Assembly: GCF_013409045.1 (NCBI RefSeq) | Contig: NZ_JACCBT010000001.1 | Span: 8,224,669-8,288,668 of the forward strand | From: Actinomadura citrea | GTDB taxonomy: Bacteria; Actinomycetota; Actinomycetes; Streptosporangiales; Streptosporangiaceae | Direction of reading: 5' to 3' | Length of the DNA stretch: 64,000 nt | Shown here: positions 8,712-17,731 of the stretch, in pieces | Layout: each line of letters begins with the position of its first letter | How positions within the stretch are numbered: the stretch's first letter is position 1 | Program-made: the position numbers and the translations under genes | The notes under the pieces: generated by a model | What the model was told of the DNA's origin: nothing | The model's database searches: none | What the model saw: only the letters and a program-made list of their open reading frames with translations

Positions 8712-8746
8712 CACTCGATTTCGGGCTACTCGCCCGAAATCGAGTG
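8712..8746 (-). terminator. glmS terminator hairpin abutting the stop codon
   Basis: CACTCGATTTCGGGC (8712-8726) and GCCCGAAATCGAGTG (8732-8746) form a perfect 15-bp stem with a 5-nt loop. The stem starts directly after the glmS TAG (8747-8749). No T tract follows, as is usual for actinomycete terminators. Confidence 0.75.
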
Positions 8747-10591
8747 CTATTCGACGGTGACGGACTTGGCGAGGTTGCGGGGCTGGTCGACGTCGTGGCC
8801 CTTGGCGGTGGCCAGCTCGCACGCGAAGACCTGCAGCGGGACGGTCGTGACCAGCGGCTGCAGCAGCGTCGGGACGGCCGGGACGCTGATCAGCGTGTCC
8901 GCGTAGGGCTCGACCGACGCGTCGCCCTCCTCGGCGATCACGATCGTCCGGGCGCCGCGGGCCCGGATCTCCTGGATGTTCGACACGATCTTGTCGTGCA
9001 GGACGTCCCGCGCCCGCGGCGGCACGACGACCACGACGGGCAGGTCCTTCTCGATCAGCGCGATCGGGCCGTGCTTCAGCTCGCCGGCGGCGAAGCCCTC
9101 GGCGTGCATGTACGCCAGCTCCTTGAGCTTGAGCGCGCCCTCCAGGGCGACCGGGAAGCCCACGTGCCGGCCGAGGAACAGCACGCACCGCTCGCCGGCC
9201 AGCGAGCGGGCCAGCTCCCGCACCGGCTCCATGGTCTCCAGGACCTTCTCCACCTTCTCCGGCATCCGTTCGAGGAGCTGGACCATGGCGAAGACCTCGT
9301 CGCCCCACTTGGTGCCGCGCACCTGCGCGATGTAGAGGGCGATGAGGTAGACGGCGACGAGCTGGGTGAGGAACGCCTTGGTGGACGCGACCGCGATCTC
9401 CGGCCCGGCGTGCGTGTAGAGGACGCCGTCGCACTCCCGGGGCAGCGTGGAGCCGTTGACGTTGCAGATGCCGAGCAGCTTGGCCTTCTGCTCGCGGGCG
9501 TGCCGGACGGCCATCAGCGCGTCCATCGTCTCGCCCGACTGGGAGATCGCGATGACCAGCGTCGTCGGGGACAGGATCGGGTCGCGGTAGCGGAACTCGC
9601 TGGCCAGCTCGACCTCGCAGGGCAGCCCCGCCCAGTGCTCGATCGCGTACTTGGCGATCAGCCCGGCGTGGAAGGACGTCCCGCACGCCACGATGATGAT
9701 CTTGTCGACCTCGCGCAGCTCCTGGTCCGGGATGCGCATCTCGTCCAGGTGCAGGCGCCCGTCGGCGCCGATCCGGCCGAGCAGCGTGTCGGCGACGGCG
9801 CGCGGCTGCTCGGCGATCTCCTTGAGCATGAAGTAGTCGTAGCCGCCTTTTTCCGCGGCGGACACGTCCCAGTCGACGTGGTACTCCTTCACCTCGGCGG
9901 GGCGCCCGTCGAAGTCGGTGACCGTCACCCCTTCCGCGCGCAGCTCGACGACCTGGTCCTGGCCCAGCTCGATCGCGTCCCGGGTGTGCTCGATGAACGC
10001 GGCCACGTCGCTGGCGAGGAAGTTCTCGCCGTCCCCGACGCCGACGACGAGCGGGGAGTTGCGGCGCGCCCCGACGACCAGGCCCGGCGAGCCGGTGTGC
10101 GTCGCGACCAGGGTGAACGCGCCCTCCAGCCGGCCGCAGACGCGGCGCATGGCGTCGGCGAGGTCGCCGCCGGCCTTCAGCTCGTCCTCCAGCAGGTGGG
10201 CGACGGCCTCGGTGTCGGTGTCGGACCCGAGCCCGTGCCCGCCCTCCTCCAGCTCCGCCCGCAGCTCCGCGAAGTTCTCGATGATGCCGTTGTGGATCAC
10301 CGCGACGGAGCCGGTGCAGTCGAGGTGCGGGTGGGCGTTCCGGTCGTTCGGCGGGCCGTGCGTCGCCCACCGGGTGTGCCCCATGCCGAGCGTCCCGGCG
10401 GGCGGGGGCTCCTCCGCCAGGGCGCCGCGCAGGTTCACCAGCTTGCCCGCGCGCTTGGCCGTCGTCAGCTTCCCGTCGGCCAGCACGGCCACTCCGGCCG
10501 AGTCGTAGCCGCGGTACTCCAGCCGCGCCAGCCCGTCGACGACCACGTCGAGGGCGGAACGGCCGCCCACGTAACCCACGATTCCGCACAT
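8747..10591 (-). CDS. glmS: Glutamine-fructose-6-phosphate aminotransferase (isomerizing)
   Basis: 614 aa, the usual length. It makes glucosamine-6-phosphate from fructose-6-phosphate and glutamine, the first step to UDP-GlcNAc. The N-terminal glutaminase domain begins MCGIVGYVG, with Cys2 as nucleophile once Met is removed. Two SIS domains follow (AISQSGETMDALMA, later GRHVGFPVALEGALKLKE), and the C-terminus is the conserved KSVTVE. The product goes on to GlmM, encoded at 25.3 kb here. It is divergent from coaA. Confidence 0.98.
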   Translation of the reverse strand: MCGIVGYVGGRSALDVVVDGLARLEYRGYDSAGVAVLADGKLTTAKRAGKLVNLRGALAEEPPPAGTLGMGHTRWATHGPPNDRNAHPHLDCTGSVAVIHNGIIENFAELRAELEEGGHGLGSDTDTEAVAHLLEDELKAGGDLADAMRRVCGRLEGAFTLVATHTGSPGLVVGARRNSPLVVGVGDGENFLASDVAAFIEHTRDAIELGQDQVVELRAEGVTVTDFDGRPAEVKEYHVDWDVSAAEKGGYDYFMLKEIAEQPRAVADTLLGRIGADGRLHLDEMRIPDQELREVDKIIIVACGTSFHAGLIAKYAIEHWAGLPCEVELASEFRYRDPILSPTTLVIAISQSGETMDALMAVRHAREQKAKLLGICNVNGSTLPRECDGVLYTHAGPEIAVASTKAFLTQLVAVYLIALYIAQVRGTKWGDEVFAMVQLLERMPEKVEKVLETMEPVRELARSLAGERCVLFLGRHVGFPVALEGALKLKELAYMHAEGFAAGELKHGPIALIEKDLPVVVVVPPRARDVLHDKIVSNIQEIRARGARTIVIAEEGDASVEPYADTLISVPAVPTLLQPLVTTVPLQVFACELATAKGHDVDQPRNLAKSVTVE

Positions 10592-10680
10592 GGCGGCAAC
10601 TCTATTCGGTGCCGCCCACCGGACCTACCTGCGAGGGCCTCCGGAGCATGACGCTAGCGTGGACGACCGGTGGAAACCCG

Positions 10681-10708
10681 GTGACCGGAACGCAAGCCCG
10701 GTTACTGT
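10681..10708 (+). promoter_or_regulatory. Candidate coaA promoter (leaderless)
   Basis: GTGACC (10681-10686), a 16-bp spacer and TACTGT (10703-10708) lie so close to the coaA ATG at 10715 that transcription would start at or next to the ATG. No Shine-Dalgarno sequence is visible in CCCGGTTACTGTTCAGCC. Weak consensus match. Confidence 0.35.
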
Positions 10709-10714
10709 TCAGCC

Positions 10715-11656
10715 ATGACGAGCGGATGGGACAGCGTGCCGAGCCCCTACGTGGAACTCTCCCGTGAGGCCTGGCGCGGCCTGCGCGAGAACACCCCGCT
10801 CCCGCTCACGCCCGGTGAGCTGGACGCCCTGCGCGGCCTGCGCGACCCGATCGACATCACCGAGGTCGAGGAGGTGTACCTGCCGCTGTCCCGGCTGCTC
10901 AACCTGTTCTTCCTGTCGGACGGGCGGCTGCGCGACACCGTCAGCGGCTTCCTCGGCGGCGCGGTGCAGCCCACCCCGTTCATCCTCGGCGTGGCGGGCA
11001 GCGTCGCGGTCGGCAAGTCCACCACGTCCCGGCTGCTGCGCACGCTCCTCGCGCGCTGGCCGGAGCACCCGAGCGTGGAACTGGTCACGACCGACAGCTT
11101 CCTGCACCCGAACACCGTTCTGGCCGAGCGCGGGATCATGGACCGGAAGGGGTTTCCCGAGTCCTACGACCGCCGCGCCCTCGTCCGGTTCGTCTCGGCG
11201 ATCAAGTCGGGTGCCGCCGAGGCGTCGATCCCGGTCTACTCGCACCTGGAGTACGACATCGTCCCGGGCGCGGCGCAGACCGTCCGGCGTCCCGACATCC
11301 TGATCGTCGAGGGCCTCAACGTGCTGCAGGCGCCCCCGCCCGGCACCCTGGGCGTATCCGACTTCTTCGACTTCTCCATCTATGTGGATGCGCGGGTCGA
11401 GGACATCCGGCAGTGGTACATCGACCGGCTCTTCGCGCTGCGCCGCACCGCGTTCACCGACCCGCGCTCCTACTTCCACAAGTACGCCCGCGAACTGGAC
11501 GAGGACGAGACCGCCGCGTTCGCCCAGCGCGTGTGGCGGGACGTCAACGAGATCAACCTCGTCTCCAACATCCTTCCGACCCGCGCCCGCGCCACCCTCG
11601 TCCTCCACAAGGACAAGAAGCACAGTGTCCAGAAAATCCGACTTCGTCGGATTTGA
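10715..11656 (+). CDS. coaA: Type I pantothenate kinase
   Basis: 313 aa. It phosphorylates pantothenate, the first committed step to CoA. The P-loop GVAGSVAVGKST lies at 92-103; other CoaA blocks are TTDSFLHPN, GFPESYDRRAL, SHLEYDIVP, and VEGLNVLQ with SIYVDA. The length matches the bacterial PanK-I family. It is divergent from glmS, and its last codons form half of a hairpin (11634-11654). Confidence 0.97.
   Translation: MTSGWDSVPSPYVELSREAWRGLRENTPLPLTPGELDALRGLRDPIDITEVEEVYLPLSRLLNLFFLSDGRLRDTVSGFLGGAVQPTPFILGVAGSVAVGKSTTSRLLRTLLARWPEHPSVELVTTDSFLHPNTVLAERGIMDRKGFPESYDRRALVRFVSAIKSGAAEASIPVYSHLEYDIVPGAAQTVRRPDILIVEGLNVLQAPPPGTLGVSDFFDFSIYVDARVEDIRQWYIDRLFALRRTAFTDPRSYFHKYARELDEDETAAFAQRVWRDVNEINLVSNILPTRARATLVLHKDKKHSVQKIRLRRI
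11634..11654. terminator. Hairpin formed by the coaA 3' end
   Basis: AAATCCGAC-TTC-GTCGGATTT is a perfect 9-bp stem with a 3-nt loop. It includes the last coaA codons and the first base of its TGA, and is followed by TGATTTCTC. It lies 23 bp before the convergent phosphatase stop and could serve both strands. Confidence 0.6.
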
Positions 11657-11676
11657 TTTCTCGCGATCAGCCGAGG

Positions 11677-13050
11677 TCAGCCGCGGGACCAGGGGCCTGT
11701 CACGGCGAAGGTGGTCCCTGGGGTGTAGACGTTGACGTACATCGTGCGGTTGTCGGGGGAGAACGTGACGCCGGCGAACTCTCCCCACTCCGGCTCGGTC
11801 TCCGTGCCGATGTTCTGGCGGTTGCGGGCCACCGGGTAGACCGTGCGGCGGCGGGAGACGCCGAAGACGTGCTGGGCGCCGTTGCCGTCCTCGCACACCA
11901 TCAGGCCGCCCTGCGGCGCCAGGCAGATGTTGTCGGGCGACTCGCCGGGCTTCTCGACGTCGGTGTCCGGGCCGAACACGATGACGAGGGTGAGCCGGCG
12001 GTGGCGCGGCTCGTAGGACCACACCTGCCCGAAGTGGTCGGCCCGGGAGCCGTCCTTCGTCTTCGCGAAGCTCGACACGAAGTAGACGCGGTCGCCGCCC
12101 CAGTAGCAGCCCTCCAGCTTCTGCGCGTGGGTGATGCCTCCGGACCCGAAGTCCTGGAACCGGATCGGCGTCTGCGCCGCGAGCGGGTCGGGCACCTTCT
12201 TCCACTCGACGTGCTCGAACACGGTGCCGGGCTCCTGCACGACCGACAGGTCCGGGACGCCGGGGACGCACAGCGCCTCAAGCCGCCCACCGGCCCGCAG
12301 GCTGCCGAAACCGCCGCGCGGACGCTTCGGCTGGAACCGGTAGAACAGCCCGAACGGCTTCTCGAAGGCGTCCTCGGTCTCGTAGACGGTGCCGTCCCGC
12401 GGGTCGACGGCGATCGCCTCGTGCTGGAACCGCCCCATCGCGGTCAGCGGCTCGGGGACGGTGCGGTCCTGGTCGTACGGGTCGACCTCGAAGATGAACC
12501 CGTGGTCCTTGGTGTAGTTCCCCGTGCCCGCCTTGTCCTCGGTCTCCTCGCAGGTCAGCCACGTGTGCCACGGGGTGGGGCCCCCGGCGCAGTTGACGGC
12601 CGTCCCGGCGATGGCGACGCGCTCGGTGTGCACGCGCCCGGCCGCGTCGACCTCCAGCGCGGTGCAGCCGCCGAGACCGCCCGGGTCGTAGGTGACGTCC
12701 TCGACCGCCGGCACCCGGTGCGCGGCGTCCGGCCGGTTCTCGTGGTTGCGGACGAGCCACGTCCGGCCCCGGCGCCCGGGGAAGGCCGCCATCCCGTCGC
12801 AGTGACTCGGTACCGGCCCCTCTCCCGAGCGCAGCGGGTCGCCCTCGCGGGACAGGACGGTGTAGCGGAAGCCGCGCGGCAGGTCCAGCAGTCCCCTCGG
12901 GTCGGGCACGAGGGGTCCGTACCCGTCGTGGCCGCCGGTCGGGGCGGCGGACGCGCTTCCGGCGAACAACTGCTCCACGGATCCGGTGAAGGCGATCCCC
13001 GCCCCCACCGCACCCGTCCTGGCGAGGAGCTGGCGGCGCGAAACTGTCAT
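11677..13050 (-). CDS. PhoX-family (DUF839) phosphatase, Tat-exported
   Basis: 457 aa. It begins with a twin-arginine signal (MTVSRRQLLARTG, a hydrophobic stretch, cleavage probably after SASAA). The rest matches DUF839/PhoX beta-propeller phosphatases, with DPRGLLDLPRGFRY, WLVRNHENR, TCEETE, GRFQHEAIAVDP, ETEDAF, and CYWGGDRVYFVSSF near the middle. PhoX enzymes are secreted Ca/Fe-dependent phosphomonoesterases for phosphate scavenging; the substrate here is inferred. The ATG at 13048-13050 has GGGAG 8 bp upstream; the earlier ATG at 13101 would bury the signal peptide. Divergent from the DUF4132 gene and convergent with coaA. Confidence 0.88.
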   Translation of the reverse strand: MTVSRRQLLARTGAVGAGIAFTGSVEQLFAGSASAAPTGGHDGYGPLVPDPRGLLDLPRGFRYTVLSREGDPLRSGEGPVPSHCDGMAAFPGRRGRTWLVRNHENRPDAAHRVPAVEDVTYDPGGLGGCTALEVDAAGRVHTERVAIAGTAVNCAGGPTPWHTWLTCEETEDKAGTGNYTKDHGFIFEVDPYDQDRTVPEPLTAMGRFQHEAIAVDPRDGTVYETEDAFEKPFGLFYRFQPKRPRGGFGSLRAGGRLEALCVPGVPDLSVVQEPGTVFEHVEWKKVPDPLAAQTPIRFQDFGSGGITHAQKLEGCYWGGDRVYFVSSFAKTKDGSRADHFGQVWSYEPRHRRLTLVIVFGPDTDVEKPGESPDNICLAPQGGLMVCEDGNGAQHVFGVSRRRTVYPVARNRQNIGTETEPEWGEFAGVTFSPDNRTMYVNVYTPGTTFAVTGPWSRG

Positions 13051-13071
13051 GAGCACACTCCCTGATGGATC

Positions 13072-13099
13072 GTTACAAGATCCTCTTGCTCGTTGTAAC
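13072..13099. promoter_or_regulatory. Inverted repeat in the phoX/DUF4132 promoter region
   Basis: GTTACAA (13072-13078) and TTGTAAC (13093-13099) form a perfect 7-bp dyad with centres 21 bp apart, two helical turns. It lies 22 bp upstream of the phosphatase start in the 159-bp divergent gap. It looks like an operator, but it does not resemble a PHO box as I know it. Confidence 0.4.
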
Positions 13100-13209
13100 A
13101 CGCGTCACATCGATTGTGAACCGACGCGCGCGCGGAACCGGCCGAACCGCGGATCCGGGCGGTGCGTCTGAAGATCGATACTGTCCGTGCCTGCAGTGAG
13201 ACTGGAGCG

Positions 13210-15435
13210 ATGACCGACACCCTCGGCGTCGAGTACGCCCCCGCGAGCGCCCTGCCCCGCCTGCTCGTCGATCCGCCGTGGACGCGCCGGACGCGCGCGA
13301 GCGCCGAGCCGATCGTCCTGAAGGGTCTGAAAAGGCCCAAGACGCCCGCCGTGGAGTCCTGGCCGCCCGGGTTGCGGGACGCGTGGCTGAAAACTCCGCA
13401 CGCGTTCCCGAAGGCGTACGAGCCGTTCCCCGAGGAGCCCGACTGGGCGGCCATGGCCGAGCGGTTCCGCAGCGGCGAGGTGCTGAGCCACCCGCGGGGC
13501 GGGAGCCGGCGCCGTGACTACTACTGGCTGGTGATGCGGGGTCCCGACGACCTCGCCGAAGAGCTTCTCGCCGACGAGCGCTACTACGCCGACTGGGACA
13601 GCTACGTCTTCGTCGACCCGCTGAAGCACTTCGCCGCCCGTCGCGGCCTCGCCGCCCACCGGCTGCTGCTCCGCGCGGCGAAAGGGCACATCTCCTGCTC
13701 GGCGGCGCTCGTCCCGTTCCTGGACGACGCCACGGCGCAGATCGTGATCGGCGCGCTCGGCCGGGTCGACGAGGCCGCACGGCTCTGGTTCACCTGGCAC
13801 GGTGCCGACGCGGCCCCTTTCGTGGTCCCGGATGCGCTGCGCAAGCCGGGCCCCAAGCGCACGAAGGCCGAGCAGGGCCTCATGCTGATCGCCCGCGAGC
13901 ACGGCAGCGGCTGCGTCGTGGACGCGGCGCGGGGGTACGGCGAGGAGGCGGTCGCGGCGATCGAGGCGCTGCGCACCGACCCGCTGGACCAGTATCCCGA
14001 CGATCTGCCGGAATGGGACGAGGAGACCGTCGGCAGGCTCCCGCGACTCCTGCTGCGCGGTCGCGACCGGGCACTGCCGGTGGAGGCCGTCCGGCACTTC
14101 GTGACCATGCTGCTGATCTCCACCCCGCAGGATCCGTATCCGGGCTGCGAGCAGGTCATCGAGCTGTGCGACCCGGCCTCCCTGGCCGAGTTCGCCTCGG
14201 CTCTCAGCGTCAACGACCGGGGCAGCGGGCTGTGGGCGTCGCAAGGCGTGCAGTACGCCCTCCGGCGCCTCGGCGACGCCGGCACGGCCGCCCGGCTGGC
14301 CGACCGCATGGTGCGCTGGGACAACTACTACACCTGGACGTTCAAGGGGTGGACGGCGGTCGACGTCCTCATGGCGATCGACATGCCCGCCGACGACAGG
14401 CTGCGCCTTCTGGACCGCATCGCCCGCCGCGGCGCCGACGCCAAGCACCTGCGCCCCCGCGTGCAGGGCCGGTTGAACACGGCCGCCCGGGATCGCGGGC
14501 TGACCCCCGAGCAGTTGGCGGACCTGCTCGTCCCGGACCTCGGCCTGGACGCCGAAGGCTCGATGACGCTCGACTACGGCCCGCGCCGCTTCGTCGTGGG
14601 CTTCGACGAGCAGCTCAAGCCCTTCGTGACCGACGAGGACGGCAAGCCCCGCAAGGCCCTGCCGAAGCCGGGCGTCAAGGACGACGAGAAGCTCGCGCCG
14701 CTCGCCCACCAGCGGTTCGCCGACCTCCGGAAGGAGGCCCGGGCGGTCGCCGCCGACCAGATCAAGCGGCTGGAGAAGGCGATGGTGGCCGGGCGTTCCT
14801 GGGCGCCCGAGGAGTTCCTTTCGGCCTTCGTGCGGCACCCCCTGATGCGCCACATCGCGCGCCGCCTGGTGTGGTCGGCGGAGGGCACCGCGTTCCGGGT
14901 CGCCGAGGACGGGACGCTCGCCGACGTCCACGACGACGAGCACGTCCTCCCGCAGGACGCCCGCGTGACGCTCCCGCACCCGGTCCTTCTCGGGGAGGAC
15001 ACCGTGGCGGCCTGGGCCTCGGTCTTCGGCGACTACGAGATCCTCCAGCCGTTCCCGCAGCTCGGACGTCCCGTCCACACGCTGGAGGACGGCGAGCGCG
15101 ACGCCGCCCGGCTGGCCCGCTTCGAAGGACTCACCGCCCATTTCGGCAGGTTCATGGGCATGACGTCCCGCGGCTGGGAGCTCGGCGACAAGGAGACCGG
15201 CGGGTTCCGCCGCCAGGTCAACCTGATCACTCCGGACGAGCGGCACGTGATGGTCGCGTTCGAGCCCGGCATCCGCGTCCTCGACCCCGAGGAGTTCGCG
15301 GAGCAGACGATCGAGCGCGTCATGCTGATGACCGGCCGCTACTCCGGGAAGGCGCATCCCTTCGGGGCGCTCGATCCGGTCACCGCGTCCGAGATGCTCG
15401 CCGAGCTGACCCGCCTGACCGGCCCCACCGCCTGA
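13210..15435 (+). CDS. DUF4132 domain-containing protein
   Basis: 741 aa from the ATG at 13210 (GGAG upstream); the in-frame ATG at 13162 lies in the promoter gap. The C-terminal third holds the DUF4132 core: HPLMRHIARRLVWSAEG, DARVTLPHPVLL, FGDYEILQPFPQLGRPV and GWELGDKETGGFRRQVNL. The N-terminal two thirds are helical repeat-like, with no catalytic motif I recognise. DUF4132 proteins (including MolR/WGR-associated ones) have no settled function. The last codons lie in a 17-bp tandem repeat that spans the stop. Confidence 0.85.
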   Translation: MTDTLGVEYAPASALPRLLVDPPWTRRTRASAEPIVLKGLKRPKTPAVESWPPGLRDAWLKTPHAFPKAYEPFPEEPDWAAMAERFRSGEVLSHPRGGSRRRDYYWLVMRGPDDLAEELLADERYYADWDSYVFVDPLKHFAARRGLAAHRLLLRAAKGHISCSAALVPFLDDATAQIVIGALGRVDEAARLWFTWHGADAAPFVVPDALRKPGPKRTKAEQGLMLIAREHGSGCVVDAARGYGEEAVAAIEALRTDPLDQYPDDLPEWDEETVGRLPRLLLRGRDRALPVEAVRHFVTMLLISTPQDPYPGCEQVIELCDPASLAEFASALSVNDRGSGLWASQGVQYALRRLGDAGTAARLADRMVRWDNYYTWTFKGWTAVDVLMAIDMPADDRLRLLDRIARRGADAKHLRPRVQGRLNTAARDRGLTPEQLADLLVPDLGLDAEGSMTLDYGPRRFVVGFDEQLKPFVTDEDGKPRKALPKPGVKDDEKLAPLAHQRFADLRKEARAVAADQIKRLEKAMVAGRSWAPEEFLSAFVRHPLMRHIARRLVWSAEGTAFRVAEDGTLADVHDDEHVLPQDARVTLPHPVLLGEDTVAAWASVFGDYEILQPFPQLGRPVHTLEDGERDAARLARFEGLTAHFGRFMGMTSRGWELGDKETGGFRRQVNLITPDERHVMVAFEPGIRVLDPEEFAEQTIERVMLMTGRYSGKAHPFGALDPVTASEMLAELTRLTGPTA

Positions 15436-15464
15436 CCGGCCCCACCGCCTGACCGGCCCCACCA
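15414..15464 (+). repeat. Three 17-bp tandem copies spanning a stop codon
   Basis: CCTGACCGGCCCCACCG occurs at 15414, 15431 and 15448 (the last with one change). The DUF4132 stop TGA lies in the second copy. The period is not a multiple of three, so only one TGA is in frame. Confidence 0.85.
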
Positions 15465-15475
15465 CCTCACCGGCG

Positions 15476-15503
15476 CCTCCGTCCACCGATCGGTGGACGG
15501 AGG
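15476..15503. promoter_or_regulatory. Perfect 28-bp palindrome upstream of the MMPL operon
   Basis: CCTCCGTCCACCGA followed directly by its exact inverted complement. It has no loop bases, which suits a dimeric repressor operator better than a terminator, and lies 54 bp upstream of the MMPL start. It could also terminate the DUF4132 transcript, whose stop is 40 bp upstream. Confidence 0.5.
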
Positions 15504-15557
15504 GTTCCACCGGTCGAGGCTCATGCGCGCCGGGACGCCGCGGCCAGCATTTCCGGT

Positions 15558-17726
15558 ATGACGGATCTTCTCGTACGCATGGCCCGGTGGAGCGCCGGGC
15601 ATCCCTGGCGCGGCATGGCCGCCTGGCTGCTGTTCGTGGTGCTGTGCCTCGGCATCGGCGTCGCGGCCGGCGGGCACGCGGCCACGACCGAGGACTTCCG
15701 GATCGGCGAGGCCGGTCGGGGGGAGGCGATCGCCGCCGAGGGCGGGCTCCAGCAGAGGCCCGTCGAGCACGTGCTGGTCACCGGCAGGGGCGCGGTCGCC
15801 GACGCCGCGGCGCGGGACGCCGCCGCGCGGATGGGGCGGCTGCCCGAGGTCGCGTCGGTGTCGGCGCCCGTGCGGTCCAAGGACGGCTCGGCGGTCCGCG
15901 TCGACGTGACGCTGAAGGGCTCCGAACTCCAGGGCAAGGACCACGTCGAGCCGTTGCGGGCCCAGACCGCGGCGGTCCAGGCGGCGCACCCGGGCGTGAG
16001 GGTGGAGGAGACGGGCAGCCCGTCCATCAGCAAGGGCGTCGGGGAACTGCGCGACGACGACCTCGCCCGCACGGAGATGATCGCGTTGCCGATCACGCTG
16101 GTCACGCTGCTGCTGGTGTTCGGCTCGTTCGCGGTGGCGGTCGTGCCGGTGGTGCTCGCGCTGACCTCGATCGCGGCGGCGATCGGCCTGTCGATGCTCG
16201 CCTCGCACGTCTTCCCGGACGCCGGGGTCGGCGCCAGCGTGATCCTGCTGATCGGCATGGCGGTGGGCGTCGACTACACCCTCTTCTACCTCAAGCGGGA
16301 GCGGGAGGAGCGGGCCCGCTCGGGCGGCCGGCTTGACGCGCGGGCGGCCGTGGAGACCGCCGCGGCGACGTCGGGCCGCTCGGTGGTGGTGTCCGGGCTT
16401 GCGGTCGCCGCGTCCAGCGCGACCCTCTACCTGGCCGACGACGTGATCTTCTCCTCCATCGCGACCGCGGCGATCGTCGTCACGCTGATCGCGGTCGTCA
16501 GCTCGCTGACCGTCCTCCCGGCGGTGCTGGCCAAGCTCGGCGGGTGGGCGGAGCGGCGGGCGGTCCGGCGCGGCCGGACGCCGAAGCCGCCGCGGACGGG
16601 CGGCGGCCGGATCACCCGGGCGATGCTGCGCGCCACCGGAAGGCACCCGGCCGCGACGCTGGCCGTGGCCGTCACGGCGATGCTGGCGCTGACCGCGCCG
16701 CTGCTGAGCATCGACCTCACGGACATGGGCCGCGACAGCCACCCGCGCGAGATCCCGGCGATGCGGACCTACGACCGGCTGAACGCGGCATTCCCGGAGC
16801 TGAAGGCCATGCACCAGGTCGTCGTCAGGGCCGGCGCCGGACGCGCGGACGAGGTGACCGCGGCCCTGCACGCCCTGGCGGAGCGCGCCGAGGGCGACCC
16901 CCTGCTCGCCGGGACGTCCGAGCTGCGCACCTCGCCGGACGGGCGGATCAGCCTGCTCGAACTCGCGGTGCCGCACCACGTGAGCACCGACGCGGCGCGG
17001 CGCTCCCTGGAGCGGGTCCGCGGCGAGTACGTCCCGCAGACCGTCGGGAAGCTCGGCGTGGAGACCGCCGTGACCGGGGACGTGGCCCGCTACGCCGACT
17101 ATCCCGAGCACCAGGAGAGCAAGCTGCCGTTCGTCATCGGGGCGCTCCTGCTGGTGACGTTCGCGATGACCGTGTGGGCGTTCCGCTCGGTGGTCCTCGG
17201 GCTGATCGGCGTGGTGCTTAACCTGCTGTCGGCCGGCGCCTCGCTCGGCCTGCTCACCCTGGTGTTCCAGGGGACATGGGCGGAAGGGCTGCTCGGCTTC
17301 ACCTCCACCGGCTCGGTCGGCTCCCGCGTCCCGCTCTTCCTGCTGGTGATCCTGTTCGGGCTGTCGATGGACTACCAGGTGTTCGTGATCAGCCGGATCC
17401 GGGAGGCGGCGCTGCGCGGCGTCCCGACCCGGCAGGCGGTGCTGGACGGGGTCGGGGGCTCGGCGAGCGTGGTGACCAGCGCCGCGTTCGTCATGGTCAC
17501 GGTGTTCGCCGGCTTCGCCACCGTGCACATCATGGAGCTGAAGCAGATGGGCTTCGCGCTGGCAGTGGCGGTGCTGCTGGACGCCGCCGTCATCCGCATC
17601 ACGGTCCTGCCCGCGCTGATGCTGCTGCTCGGCGACCGGTGCTGGTGGCCCGGCCGGCGGCAGCGGCGCGGCCCCCGCCGGACGCCGGACCGCGCGGCCG
17701 GGGCCCTGCCGCAGAACATAGGCTGA
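15558..17726 (+). CDS. MMPL family transporter (RND superfamily)
   Basis: 722 aa. The architecture is two repeats of one TM segment, an extracytoplasmic domain, then five TM segments, typical of actinobacterial MMPL lipid/drug exporters. Proton-relay motifs are GVDYTLFYLKREREER in the first half and GLSMDYQVFVISRIREA in the second. The substrate could be a lipid or a drug. It is the first gene of an operon with a histidine kinase (5-bp gap) and LuxR regulator, suggesting export tied to envelope sensing. A perfect palindrome sits just upstream. Confidence 0.93.
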   Translation: MTDLLVRMARWSAGHPWRGMAAWLLFVVLCLGIGVAAGGHAATTEDFRIGEAGRGEAIAAEGGLQQRPVEHVLVTGRGAVADAAARDAAARMGRLPEVASVSAPVRSKDGSAVRVDVTLKGSELQGKDHVEPLRAQTAAVQAAHPGVRVEETGSPSISKGVGELRDDDLARTEMIALPITLVTLLLVFGSFAVAVVPVVLALTSIAAAIGLSMLASHVFPDAGVGASVILLIGMAVGVDYTLFYLKREREERARSGGRLDARAAVETAAATSGRSVVVSGLAVAASSATLYLADDVIFSSIATAAIVVTLIAVVSSLTVLPAVLAKLGGWAERRAVRRGRTPKPPRTGGGRITRAMLRATGRHPAATLAVAVTAMLALTAPLLSIDLTDMGRDSHPREIPAMRTYDRLNAAFPELKAMHQVVVRAGAGRADEVTAALHALAERAEGDPLLAGTSELRTSPDGRISLLELAVPHHVSTDAARRSLERVRGEYVPQTVGKLGVETAVTGDVARYADYPEHQESKLPFVIGALLLVTFAMTVWAFRSVVLGLIGVVLNLLSAGASLGLLTLVFQGTWAEGLLGFTSTGSVGSRVPLFLLVILFGLSMDYQVFVISRIREAALRGVPTRQAVLDGVGGSASVVTSAAFVMVTVFAGFATVHIMELKQMGFALAVAVLLDAAVIRITVLPALMLLLGDRCWWPGRRQRRGPRRTPDRAAGALPQNIG

Positions 17727-17731
17727 CCCGC

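Noticed and set aside
8684..10651. 655-codon plus-strand frame opposite glmS
   Set aside because: Antisense shadow; glmS is full length with intact motifs.
15339..17528. Very long open frames antisense to MMPL and other genes
   Set aside because: Typical of GC-rich DNA: composition dominated by Arg, Gly, His and Asp, while the sense strand carries recognisable families.
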